Of a stretch of DNA of 64,000 nucleotides, positions 17,924 through 25,971 are shown in pieces (the stretch's first letter is position 1; the number at the start of each line of letters is the position of its first letter). Source of the stretch: Bradyrhizobium sp. CSA112 (lineage in GTDB: Bacteria > Pseudomonadota > Alphaproteobacteria > Rhizobiales > Xanthobacteraceae); assembly GCF_029051645.1 (NCBI RefSeq), contig NZ_JAACFS010000016.1, forward strand, positions 1 to 64,000, written 5' to 3'. The notes beneath the pieces were generated by a model. That model saw only the letters and a list, made by a program, of their open reading frames with translations, was not told the origin of the DNA and searched no databases. A program made the position numbers and the translations under genes.

Positions 17924-18418
17924 TCATATGACGTCGACGGCGCGATATTCGGCGCGCTCGCCCCGGAGTTCTCTGCGGACCTTGAGCGCGGTTGTCACGA
18001 TCAGCAGCGCCGCGCCGACCGGCAAGCTCATTGTGACCCAGGAGTAGCTGACTTCCGGAATGCCCTGGAAGCTGCGTACCCGACTGATCCACGATAAATA
18101 GGCGCCCATCACGAGGAGGTAAAACAGGAACGCGGTGATCAATGCGTAGTTCACCATACGGAGGGCCGCTTGGAGCTTGTCCGGCAGGCGATTGGCGAAA
18201 ACTTCGATGGCCATCATGCTATTCTTCCGCCAGGCAATGTCGGCGCACAGAAAGCAGGCCCAGGCGAACAGGGCGGTCGAAACATCCGTCGACCAGTTGA
18301 TCGGATGGCCCAGCATCCGCATGACGCCGCCAAGAAAGATCAGGATTACCATCACGATGAGAAACGCGGAGGCGATCCATGCCTCGGCGGCGCACACACG
18401 CTGGTAGATTTTCTGCAT
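17924..18418 (-). CDS. TRAP transporter small permease (DctQ type)
   Basis: A 164-residue protein with four membrane segments, matching the small TRAP subunit that pairs with the large permease. The diagnostic middle portion WSTDVSTALFAWACFLCADI is visible, with AWRKNSMMAIE following it. It lies 16 bases before the large permease gene and 10 bases after the binding protein gene, so the three are one transcript. Confidence 0.9.
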   Translation of the reverse strand: MQKIYQRVCAAEAWIASAFLIVMVILIFLGGVMRMLGHPINWSTDVSTALFAWACFLCADIAWRKNSMMAIEVFANRLPDKLQAALRMVNYALITAFLFYLLVMGAYLSWISRVRSFQGIPEVSYSWVTMSLPVGAALLIVTTALKVRRELRGERAEYRAVDVI

Positions 18419-18428
18419 TCAGCTGAAC

Positions 18429-19418
18429 CTACTTGCCGATTTCCTTATGCACTGCGCTCTTGGCGTCGGTTATCTTCAGGACCTCGAACGCTTTGTCGCC
18501 GGCCTTCCGGAAAGCGGCGAGATCGACATCCTTGTTGATCGTCATGCCTCGAGACTTCAATTGCTGCTCGACTTCGGCCTCCAGCCTCAAGATCTGACGC
18601 GATGTCTCCTCTCCGGCTCGATCGGCCTCTTCCACCAGCGCGTCCTGATACTCCTTCGGCAGGCTGTCGAACCATTTGGCGCTGACGACTTCGAAGTTGA
18701 TCAGCATGATGTGCCTTGTCTCATTCGCGACTTTAAGCACCTCGTAGAAACGGCCGCCCGGAATGTTGTTGTAAACCAGCTCGACACCATCGATCGCCCG
18801 CTGCTGCAGTCCCGGGTACATCTCGCCGAATGCCATCGCTACCGGCACGGCGCCAAGCGCGCGTATCGACTCTTGCCAAATTGGGGCCGGCGGCGTGCGG
18901 ATGCGCAGGCCCTTCAGATCGTCCGGCGTCTTTATCGGCTTGTTCGTAAAGAAATGTCGATAACCTTGCACCCAGTTGAAAGACACCACCTTGAGCCCGA
19001 ACTTGGCCGCGAGTTCTTCCTGCCATTTTGCGACGGTCGGCGCTTTGCGCAGCTTGGCAACCTCTTCCAGCGTCTCGACGAAATAAGGTCCGTTCATCAC
19101 GGCGATGCCGGGAACGTAGTTTCCCATACGCGCCGCGTCGGTGTTCTGGCCGATATTGGCTCCCTGCCTGATCTGCTCGATGATGTCTTCCTCGAGACCC
19201 AGTTGCGCGGAATGGAAGACATCGATCTTGAGACCGCCATTGGTGCGCTGCTCGACGGCTTTGGCCCACTTCAGGAAGCCGTCGTGGTATGGCTCCTTCG
19301 GGCCAAGCACGTGATTGAATTTCAGCGTGAATGTTTTCGGTGTCTGAGCCCAAACATTCGAACAGTCGAGCGCCCACAGGCCGAGCGCAGCACACGTGAT
19401 CACAGCCAAATTTTTCAT
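18429..19418 (-). CDS. TRAP transporter periplasmic substrate-binding protein (DctP type)
   Basis: A 329-residue exported binding protein. The N-terminal signal peptide (MKNLAVITCAALGLWALDCS... cut near VWAQT) precedes a DctP fold. That fold contains the conserved segment LRIRTPPAPIWQESIRALGA, with the substrate-carboxylate arginine, and the PVAMAFGEMYPGLQQRAIDG region. The start at 19418 follows a strong aggagg site. It captures the solute for the DctQM permease encoded just downstream. A broken IclR-family regulator gene lies on the other strand upstream, so normal control of this transporter has probably been lost. Confidence 0.92.
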   Translation of the reverse strand: MKNLAVITCAALGLWALDCSNVWAQTPKTFTLKFNHVLGPKEPYHDGFLKWAKAVEQRTNGGLKIDVFHSAQLGLEEDIIEQIRQGANIGQNTDAARMGNYVPGIAVMNGPYFVETLEEVAKLRKAPTVAKWQEELAAKFGLKVVSFNWVQGYRHFFTNKPIKTPDDLKGLRIRTPPAPIWQESIRALGAVPVAMAFGEMYPGLQQRAIDGVELVYNNIPGGRFYEVLKVANETRHIMLINFEVVSAKWFDSLPKEYQDALVEEADRAGEETSRQILRLEAEVEQQLKSRGMTINKDVDLAAFRKAGDKAFEVLKITDAKSAVHKEIGK

Positions 19419-19619
19419 CACATCCTCCCTGCGGCTTCGTGCCGGCGTGCCGCCCCGTGCCTCCCGTCTTTTTCCTGCGGCGGCCATTCCGACGATGGTT
19501 TGGCGCCGAGGCCGATGCTACCAAATGAAACCAGGCAGACCTTGCTTTCTCATACAGTGAAACAGAGCGCCGGCCGCCGCGAGGGTAAATTCCGCCAAGG
19601 CAAAGTCCGTTCCACGGCC

Positions 19620-19830
19620 CGTCGATGCTGCGAGAAAGATACGGACCAGAGTGTCGTCCGCGGCTGAAGAACCGCCGCCGGGGAAGGGGTACTCACCAAT
19701 CACTCGAGCGTGGATTGCAGGCGCTCGAGACGATCGCGGCGACCGGTTCGCTCGTCAGCCTCGGGGAAGCTGCACGCCGCACTGGTTTGCATCGCAGCAC
19801 AAATGCATCGCAGCACCGGTGCTCGCCTAT
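19620..19830 (+). pseudogene. Truncated and frameshifted IclR-family regulator
   Basis: One frame gives RVSSAAEEPPPGKGYSPIT, and the next frame gives SLERGLQALETIAATGSLVS and GEAARRTGLHRST. Together they make the N terminus and helix-turn-helix of an IclR-type regulator. A frameshift near 19700 separates the two parts. After HRST the family sequence stops, and the ligand-binding domain is absent from the DNA that follows. At the break, the 13-base sequence tgcatcgcagcac occurs twice (19788-19800 and 19804-19816). It is divergent from the TRAP operon, where such a regulator usually sits. Confidence 0.7.
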
Positions 19831-20064
19831 TCGGGACGCGCCGTCGGCTCACTATTCGTTGTCGGGCCGCGGAGTCGAATGACACGTCAGAAGCATAGGG
19901 AACTTCGTCCTGAAGTCCTGACGCTCTGAGGGGCGCTGTCGAAGAAACTCGGCTGGCGAGGCGCTTCATCGAGACGCTGAGCCATCCGGCGTTCCAACGA
20001 TAGTTGCATTCAGCAGTAGGGACGAAAGTCCGCTTTGCGCCAGGACCGGCCAACCGGACGCCTC
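19831..20064. other. Gene-free stretch after the IclR remnant
   Basis: No coding sequence can be supported. It lies between the regulator remnant and the stop codon of the rpoH-type gene. The short open frames on both strands lack ribosome sites and family resemblance. Confidence 0.4.
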
Positions 20065-20967
20065 TCAGGCCGAGAGGACGGCAGGTCTCAGGCGCCTTGC
20101 CGCACGCTTGACCTTTTCGAAGGCCAGGGTCTCGATCTGCCGCACGCGCTCACCGGAAATGGACAACTCACGCCCGAGCTCCTCCAGGCTCGGCGGATCC
20201 TCGCTGAACCGCCGCGCCTCGAACACACGCCGCTCCCGCGCCGTCAGCACATCAAGGGCTGAATGGAGCGCTTTCGCCTTTTGCGCGCTCTCATCCTGTT
20301 CGACGATGATCGCCTCGGCGTTCGGCGAATGGTCGACCAGCATCGCCTCCCATTCAGTCGGCCCGTCATCGCTGACGGGCGCATTCAGCGAAACGTCTCC
20401 CGTCAGACGGCTGCTCATCTCGATCACTTCGCGAACGGGAACCACGAGCTCCCGCGCGACGGCCTCGGCGACCTCCTGCGTGAGCCCTACCCTGTCGCCT
20501 CCGAACTTGCTCATGGCGCGCCGGAAGCCAAAGAACAGCTTTCGTTGCGCGGCCGTCGTCCCGATCTTGACCAGCGACCGCGACCGCAGAATGTAATCGT
20601 GGATGGCGGCCTTGATCCACCACAGCGCATAGGTGGAGAACCGGGCGCCGTGGCCGGGCTCAAAATGCGAGGCCGCGATGACGAGGCCAAGATTGGCCTC
20701 GCCGATCAGGTCGGCAAGCGGAAGGTCGTATCTCTGGTAGCGCCGCGCGACCTTTGCCGCCAGCCGAAGATGGCTGGTGACGAGCGCATCGGTCGCCCGG
20801 CGATCTCGATGCTCCTGCCAGCGTCGTGCAAGCTGCTGCTCCCGCGGCTGCTCGAGCAGAACGTATCGCTTGATGAGAGAGGCGTACTCGTCGACGAAAT
20901 CCTGCGATCTGCCGTTGGTCAGCGCCTCCCGGCTGTCTGACATCAATGTTGTGCTATGGGCGTTCAT
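20065..20967 (-). CDS. rpoH: RNA polymerase sigma-32 factor (RpoH type)
   Basis: A 300-residue sigma-70 family protein of the heat-shock group. Region 2 contains DLIGEANLGLVIAASHFEPG and the core-binding FSTYALWWIKAAI. The RpoH box that distinguishes sigma-32 from other sigmas is present as QRKLFFGFRRA. The C-terminal region 4 helix-turn-helix is SLEELGRELSISGERVRQIE. Start at the ATG 20967 (ggag eight bases before) rather than a TTG at 20979. Rhizobia commonly hold several rpoH copies, so this may be a specialised paralogue. The adjoining exported proteins and proteins of envelope stress are possible targets, as inference. Confidence 0.9.
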   Translation of the reverse strand: MNAHSTTLMSDSREALTNGRSQDFVDEYASLIKRYVLLEQPREQQLARRWQEHRDRRATDALVTSHLRLAAKVARRYQRYDLPLADLIGEANLGLVIAASHFEPGHGARFSTYALWWIKAAIHDYILRSRSLVKIGTTAAQRKLFFGFRRAMSKFGGDRVGLTQEVAEAVARELVVPVREVIEMSSRLTGDVSLNAPVSDDGPTEWEAMLVDHSPNAEAIIVEQDESAQKAKALHSALDVLTARERRVFEARRFSEDPPSLEELGRELSISGERVRQIETLAFEKVKRAARRLRPAVLSA

Positions 20968-21322
20968 GGGTGGCTCCAATCCGTCGGGTCCGGCAGATGG
21001 ACCCTAGGAGAAGACGCCGTGACGCAGCCATTAAATTGGAATTGAGGAATATAAATTCGCTGTTAGCGTCCGTGCGGCTTTGCATCTCGATTTCAAGATC
21101 GCCAGATCTTGTTCTGAACGAGAGGCTCAAGATTAGTTGAGCTTTGTGAAGGGCAATTTAATGGGGCGAAATCGCTGCCGCCCTACATCTCCATCACGCA
21201 CCCGCTGTCCGGGTGCAGCTTCAAGCGAGCAGTTCGCGTTCGAAAAAAACATACGCCAGTCGCGGCGTGTGACCGCGCTTGCGCGTCCGGCGAATTTCCC
21301 GCGTCACGTATGGAGAACGACA
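20968..21322. other. Divergent promoter region between rpoH and a small exported gene
   Basis: About 355 bases without a gene. It is AT-richer around 21030-21070 (ttaaattgg, ataaattcgctg). It contains a small hairpin at 21198-21216 (gcacccg and cgggtgc). The rpoH promoter and the promoter of the gene at 21323 must both be here, but no exact sigma consensus stands out. Confidence 0.4.
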
Positions 21323-21613
21323 ATGACCTCGATCAAGACAATCGCGGTCGCAGGACTGCTGTCGATGATGGCAGCAGCACCTGCCTTCGCGCAAGAAGCC
21401 ATCCAGGAGCCGGGGGCTTTCGCATTCTTCTACCCGAACCTTGACGTCCTGAATGGCGGTGCGCCCACGCCGGCCTACCGGATGGAAGGGCTGCCGCCCT
21501 CGGTGATGCAATCCTATAACGAGAGAGAAAGCGGCTTGGCCGGTCCAGACGTCTGGCACCACCGGGTCCACCACGCGTCCAGCACCACGCATGACGGCCG
21601 TTGGCATGGATGA
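21323..21613 (+). CDS. Small exported protein (96 aa)
   Basis: A 96-residue protein with a clear signal peptide (TSIKTIAVAGLLSMMAAAPA, cleavage after AFA). The mature part is rich in Pro, Gly, His and Ser and has no known domain; the C terminus is histidine-rich (DVWHHRVHH). It probably resides in the periplasm. The start at 21323 has a ggaga ribosome site inside the leader tatggagaacgacaatg. Nearly the same leader precedes the exported-protein gene at 24199. The gene ends 17 bases before the convergent kinase gene. Confidence 0.7.
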   Translation: MTSIKTIAVAGLLSMMAAAPAFAQEAIQEPGAFAFFYPNLDVLNGGAPTPAYRMEGLPPSVMQSYNERESGLAGPDVWHHRVHHASSTTHDGRWHG

Positions 21614-21630
21614 CCTTCGGCCTGCGCCCC

Positions 21631-23067
21631 CTATGTCCCGACGACTTGCTCATCGGGGCAGACGATCTCCACCCGGCCCCCCGGGCCGGCGTGGATGATC
21701 AAACGAAATCCGTGCAGCTTCACGATTGCCGAAACCAGGTTCAGTCCGAGGCCGACGCCCGGCGTGTTGCGAATCTTGTCCGATCGATAGAACCGGCGCA
21801 GCACGGCCTCCTGTTCCCGACCGCTGATCCCCGGCCCCGTGTCCGTCACGCGCAGGATGGTTTCTCCCTCGCCGCGCAGCAACTCCAGCTTGACCGCGCC
21901 GCTTTCGGGCGTGAACTTGATAGCATTGTCGACGAGATTGGCGACCGCCTCCAACAGCAGATCCCGATCGCCGTGCACGTAAAGCTTGTCTGACGTGTCC
22001 ACACTCAGCGCGATCTGCTTGTCTTCGGCGATCGGCTCGTACATGTCGCAGACTTCGCGCAGCATTTCGTCGAGCGCCACATTGCCGAATGCAGACGACC
22101 GGCGACTGTTTTCGATTTCGGCGAGGCGCAACAGCGCCGTGACAATCGATAGTGACTGATCAATGCCGGCTATGGCCTTGTCGGTGGCCTGCTGGAGCTG
22201 TTCAAGCGTGGTCGCATTGGTACGGCCGCGCTCGAGGTTCAGGCGTGCACGCGTCAGCGGCGTTCGCAGATCGTGGGCGATGTCGTTGCCGACGCCGGCC
22301 AGTGCATTGATGGTGCTCTCGAGTTCATCGAGCATGCCGTTGACGATGGCGGCCAGCCTCGAAAACGGTTCGTCTACCTTTCGGTGCGGCAACCGCTCAT
22401 GCAGGTCGCCTGCGATGATGCGCTGGACCCGCAGGTTGACGTCCTCGACGCGTCGCTGCGCACGAACGCTCAGCCACGCGCCGGCCAGTAGCCAGAGGCA
22501 GAATGCCGGCAACAAGCCAAGCGCGAACGCCGTTCCGACAACCCTGAAGATCTCCCCGGTCTCGTCGACGTTCCGCCCGATCACCAATATGTCGCCGTTC
22601 TCAAGGCTCCGCGCGACGGTCCTGACCGACGTCGCGCCGGCCTCCTTGTCGTCGACGCGCGCGAGCGGCACGCTCTGCGCCGGCGCGCCGATCTCGATCC
22701 CGTCCGGCAGGGCTGCGACGTTGCCGACAAGCCGCTTCCCCCTCGCGTCGAACACTCCGGAAAATTGGACGCCGCGGGAATCCTGCCCGAGATGATCATC
22801 GAGCGCGCCGATCAGGCGGTCGCGCGGCAATCCGGCAAAGAAATCGACCTGCCGCGTGATCATGCGGTCGGACCGCGCGATCAAGTAGTCGTCGATGCTG
22901 AAATAGATGAACCCGAATAATACGGTGACGAAGACCGCAAACAGGCCCGCCAGCGCCGCGGCCCAGTGAAACGTCTTCGAGTGTATGAATTGCAACTGAA
23001 GCTTCCGATCCTGCCGTCCGACTGCCTCACCGGTCCGACGGCATGGGCGCCCGGCGCGGTCATCCAA
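21631..23067 (-). CDS. Two-component sensor histidine kinase
   Basis: An inner-membrane kinase (478 residues at the longest start). One transmembrane segment lies at about 35-57, a periplasmic sensor loop of about 130 residues follows, and a second segment sits near 172-195. Then come HAMP, the H-box (NDIAHDLRTPLTRARL) and an ATPase domain with NLVDNAIKFT, DTGPGI and GVGLGLN. The start is uncertain: a TTG at 23067 has no ribosome site, while a TTG at 22995 has ggaag six bases before it and gives a normal short cytoplasmic tail. The response-regulator gene is directly upstream in the same unit. The unit may control the neighbouring exported proteins and RND pump, as inference. Confidence 0.85.
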   Translation of the reverse strand: MDDRAGRPCRRTGEAVGRQDRKLQLQFIHSKTFHWAAALAGLFAVFVTVLFGFIYFSIDDYLIARSDRMITRQVDFFAGLPRDRLIGALDDHLGQDSRGVQFSGVFDARGKRLVGNVAALPDGIEIGAPAQSVPLARVDDKEAGATSVRTVARSLENGDILVIGRNVDETGEIFRVVGTAFALGLLPAFCLWLLAGAWLSVRAQRRVEDVNLRVQRIIAGDLHERLPHRKVDEPFSRLAAIVNGMLDELESTINALAGVGNDIAHDLRTPLTRARLNLERGRTNATTLEQLQQATDKAIAGIDQSLSIVTALLRLAEIENSRRSSAFGNVALDEMLREVCDMYEPIAEDKQIALSVDTSDKLYVHGDRDLLLEAVANLVDNAIKFTPESGAVKLELLRGEGETILRVTDTGPGISGREQEAVLRRFYRSDKIRNTPGVGLGLNLVSAIVKLHGFRLIIHAGPGGRVEIVCPDEQVVGT

Positions 23068-23073
23068 AATCAG

Positions 23074-23751
23074 TCAGGATACGGCGCGTAGAATGAACCC
23101 CGCGCCGCGGACATTGTGAATCATCGGGGCGTCGCCCGGACCGTCGACCTTGTGCCGCACACGGCCCATATGCACGTCAACCAGGTTGGTTGCCGGAACA
23201 AACTTGTAGTTCCAGACCTCCTCGAGCAGCATCGCGCGCGTAAGGAGCTGGTCGCTCCGCCGCATCATGTATTCGAGCAGGCGAAACTCGCGCGGCAGCA
23301 GGTCGATCTTGCGCTCGCCGCGTTTGGCCGTGCGCCCGATGAGGTCGAGTTCGAGCTGCCCTACCCGCACGATGGTTTCCCGCGTTTCCGTCGGGCGGCG
23401 CAGCAACGCCTCTATGCGCGCAATGAGTTCGACGATCGCGAACGGCTTGGTGAGGTAGTCGTCGCCACCCATCCGCAATCCGCGCACGCGGTCATCGACC
23501 GCGCCAAGCGCACTCAGCACGAGGACCGGCGTGCGCACCTGATCCTTGCGCAGGGACTCGATGACGGTAAGCCCGTCCATTCCCGGCAACAGGCGGTCGA
23601 CGATCATTGCATCCGGCCGCAAGTCGCGCGCCTTGGCGAGACCATCCAGTCCGTTGGCCGACCATTCCACCTCGAAGCCGCGATCGGCCAGCTCGGCGGT
23701 GATTTCCCCCGCCGTCTCGCCGTCATCTTCTATGAGAAGAACCTTCGTCAT
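23074..23751 (-). CDS. OmpR/PhoB-family response regulator
   Basis: A 225-residue regulator. The receiver domain begins MTKVLLIEDD with the phosphoacceptor Asp52 (DAMIVDRLLPG) and the conserved Lys in YLTKPF. The C-terminal winged helix ends with the recognition region VDVHMGRVRHKVDG. The ATG at 23751 is preferred because the receiver starts there; a longer frame adds unrelated residues. It is the first gene of a pair with the kinase, which starts about 7 bases later if its longest start is used. Confidence 0.88.
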   Translation of the reverse strand: MTKVLLIEDDGETAGEITAELADRGFEVEWSANGLDGLAKARDLRPDAMIVDRLLPGMDGLTVIESLRKDQVRTPVLVLSALGAVDDRVRGLRMGGDDYLTKPFAIVELIARIEALLRRPTETRETIVRVGQLELDLIGRTAKRGERKIDLLPREFRLLEYMMRRSDQLLTRAMLLEEVWNYKFVPATNLVDVHMGRVRHKVDGPGDAPMIHNVRGAGFILRAVS

Positions 23752-24198
23752 CAGATCGATCCGACTGCCATCAAGATACCCCCTCACCGCACGGCCCGGT
23801 CGCAATGATACGCCGGCCGGCCGACAAAGCCATGGTAACGGCCGCATGTCTCATAGCTCAAGAGAGCCGGCCAGCGTCGCCATCCTTTTCCGAATCGGCA
23901 TGCGCCATCCGCCCGGCGGCCATTCTGCCGCTTCGGTGCGAGCACGGCGAAGCCGCACGAAACAATAAGTCCCCGTCGACCGGCAGCGCCAATAAATAGC
24001 AATTTAATGAACCCCGGCCTGCATTGGCTGCCCCCACCGGCAGTTTCGGACCAGGCGAGACAATAGATGGAGCCCGCATCAGCTTCACGCCGAGTTGAAA
24101 GCACGTGACGCGATGTTTCCTTTGGACGATGGCGGGCCAGCCGCACGTCGGAGGGAGAAGCCAGCCTGGCTTCCTTCCCTGACCTATGGAGAACAGCA
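23752..24198. other. Divergent promoter region between the regulator and a small exported gene
   Basis: About 450 bases with no supported gene. It holds an AT-rich patch near 23990-24010 and a perfect hairpin at 24157-24173 (gaagccag, one base, ctggcttc). The hairpin sits in the probable leader of the gene at 24199, about 25 bases before the ATG, and could affect its translation. Confidence 0.4.
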
Positions 24199-24423
24199 AT
24201 GCGCAACGTGAAACTTCTGTCGGCTGTGTTACTCACTGCAGCCACTTTCGCCACTCCGGTACTGGCTGCCACCTCGCGGCATGTCGTCACCGACACCGAC
24301 GGCCGCGTGATGTCGACGACGCATCGCACCGTAGGCGATAGCTGCATCCGCGCTCCGCGCGTCGGCGCCTTCGCCACCGCACCGTGGACCACGCCGCCTT
24401 GCGAGCCTAACACGGGTTACTGA
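24199..24423 (+). CDS. Small exported protein (74 aa)
   Basis: A 74-residue protein with an N-terminal signal peptide (MRNVKLLSAVLLTAATFATP, cleavage near VLA-A). The mature peptide of about 50 residues contains two cysteines that could form a disulphide. No known domain. A ggaga ribosome site precedes the ATG within a tatggagaacagcaatg leader resembling that of the gene at 21323. A strong terminator follows. Confidence 0.65.
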   Translation: MRNVKLLSAVLLTAATFATPVLAATSRHVVTDTDGRVMSTTHRTVGDSCIRAPRVGAFATAPWTTPPCEPNTGY

Positions 24424-24453
24424 TCCGCGTTGCGATGAACAACGAAGCATGAC

Positions 24454-24489
24454 GGGCTGGCGGGATATCCCGCCGGCCCATTTTCTTTT
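24454..24489 (+). terminator. Rho-independent terminator
   Basis: The stem gggctggcggga (24454-24465) pairs with tcccgccggccc (24468-24479) with one mismatch, and the run attttcttttg follows. It lies 31 bases after the stop of the small exported protein and separates it from the glycine-rich protein gene. Confidence 0.8.
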
Positions 24490-24660
24490 GCCGCGTACCA
24501 AAGTGTTTCCTTCGTGAATGCAAGGCGGCGAAGACTAACGCCGAATTTAATGGATGCCTTGTGCATCGCACCTACCTGTCAGTCATCCGACGTTTCGTTC
24601 GCGCGGTCCGTCGAAGTTCGCGCGTCACGGCGCCGAGTAATCTGACTGAAAAGGAGTGTC

Positions 24661-25074
24661 ATGATGAAACGGATGATCACGGTATTGGCGACAGCTCTTC
24701 TCGCTTCGAGCCTGCTGGCGGGCGCGGCCGACGCGCGCGGTGGCGGTGGTGGTGGCGGTCACGGCGGAGGTTTTGGCGGTGGCGGCGGCCATATGGGTGG
24801 TTTTGGCGGCGGAGGCCACATCGGAGGCTTTGGCGGCGGTGGCCACATCGGCGGCTTCGGTGCCGGCGAACACATCGGGGGCCTTGGCGGCGGCGTTGGT
24901 GTCGGCCACTTCGGCGGTGGCCACATTGGCGCGCATGGCTTCGGACTGCACCATCATGCCCTGCATCGCTTCGGCGGGTACGGGCCGGGATACGGCTACT
25001 ACTACGGTTATCCCGATTGCTACGACTGGTACTACCTGCATCCCAGCCGGCCCTTGCCGCTGAGCTGCGGCTGA
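24661..25074 (+). CDS. Exported glycine/histidine-rich repeat protein
   Basis: A 137-residue protein with a signal peptide (cleaved near ADA-RGG). Residues about 27-90 are almost entirely glycine, histidine and phenylalanine in 9-residue repeats of the form HIGGFGGGG. The C-terminal 45 residues are tyrosine-rich (YGPGYGYYYGYPDCYDWYY) with two cysteines. Such low-complexity proteins are typically envelope or surface structural proteins, and the many histidines could bind metals. No specific function is known. The gene has a gagtgtc ribosome region, and two ATG codons (24661, 24664) are possible starts. Confidence 0.7.
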   Translation: MMKRMITVLATALLASSLLAGAADARGGGGGGGHGGGFGGGGGHMGGFGGGGHIGGFGGGGHIGGFGAGEHIGGLGGGVGVGHFGGGHIGAHGFGLHHHALHRFGGYGPGYGYYYGYPDCYDWYYLHPSRPLPLSCG

Positions 25075-25111
25075 GACCCTCGCGCAAATCCTGCACGCAG
25101 GCTGTCGGACT

Positions 25112-25136
25112 GGAGGGCACTTTCTCAATGCCCTCC
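25112..25136 (+). terminator. Hairpin between two exported-protein genes
   Basis: The arms ggagggca (25112-25119) and tgccctcc (25129-25136) are perfect complements with a nine-base loop. It lies between the glycine-rich gene and the next exported-protein gene. There is no T run, so it could be a weak terminator, a processing site or an RNA stabiliser. Confidence 0.4.
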
Positions 25137-25194
25137 GGACCGATCGCCTCCGTGCTTGTTCGTCGCACTGCCCGACCGGCACCGGAGAACCACC

Positions 25195-25944
25195 ATGAAA
25201 CGCTTCCTGATGATCACGGCAGCCTCGGCGTTGCTGGGCGGCCAGGCCTTTGCGCAGCAGGCTGCGGTGATGCCGACGCCTTCGCTCTCGGCCACGTCGC
25301 CGCTCGGCATGGTGCCAAGCGCGCCGGTCGGTGGCACCGGCATCCCGCTCGGCGCAACGGAAATCGCATCCCCCGGCGTAAGTCCGGCGCCGATCTCATC
25401 GACCATGGGCAACACCGTGTGTTCGACCATCGGCACGGCACCATCAACGATGTTCGGATCGGCGACTACCTTTGACGGCGGCGGCGTGGATGTCGGGAGC
25501 GTCACACCGCAGAGCACCATGTCCATGATGCCGGGAACGTCGACATCAGCAATGTCGTCATCGGGCATTCCGCCGACATCGGCCCTGATCGACACATCGG
25601 GTACCCAAAGCATGTGCGGTGCCGGCTCAGGCAATCTTGCCGCATCATCGACACCGACGTCTCCCATGACGCCAGGCGGCGTGCCGCGAACCGGCATTCC
25701 GATGGGCTCGACCGAGATCGGCAATCTCGGGATTAGCTCCGCCGCGATGGTGCCCACCATCACCGTCGGACCCACCATCAGCACCATCGCGCCGACGATC
25801 CCGACGGTGCCCGCCGTCACCCTGTCGGCTCCGAACACGACGGCCGTCGCCGCGACCACCGATCCCATCACAGGGATACCGAACATCACAGGGGCGCCGA
25901 ACACGATACCGGGCCTGTCAAACGCCGCCACGATGCTCCGTTGA
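25195..25944 (+). CDS. Exported low-complexity Thr/Ser/Pro/Gly-rich protein
   Basis: A 249-residue protein with a signal peptide (MKRFLMITAASALLGGQAFA). The mature protein is built of Thr, Ser, Pro, Gly and Met-rich sequence. A motif appears twice: GTGIPLGATEIASPGVSP near residue 43 and RTGIPMGSTEIGNLGISS near 168. This is an internal duplication. No enzymatic motif exists. It is likely to be an envelope-spanning or surface protein. It is 27 bases upstream of the RND adaptor gene and probably belongs to the same transcript. Confidence 0.6.
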   Translation: MKRFLMITAASALLGGQAFAQQAAVMPTPSLSATSPLGMVPSAPVGGTGIPLGATEIASPGVSPAPISSTMGNTVCSTIGTAPSTMFGSATTFDGGGVDVGSVTPQSTMSMMPGTSTSAMSSSGIPPTSALIDTSGTQSMCGAGSGNLAASSTPTSPMTPGGVPRTGIPMGSTEIGNLGISSAAMVPTITVGPTISTIAPTIPTVPAVTLSAPNTTAVAATTDPITGIPNITGAPNTIPGLSNAATMLR

Positions 25945-25971
25945 GCGGCAACTCACTCGCGAGAAGCAGCC

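Noticed and set aside
16486..17931. 481-codon plus-strand frame over the TRAP permease
   Set aside because: Antisense to a well-supported TRAP gene. Its composition (many Gln, Arg, Asp, His) is the usual mirror of a hydrophobic membrane protein.
21272..21287. A further TGTGA-type half site before the small exported gene
   Set aside because: The second half is TTGCG rather than TCACA, so it is not a CRP-like palindrome.
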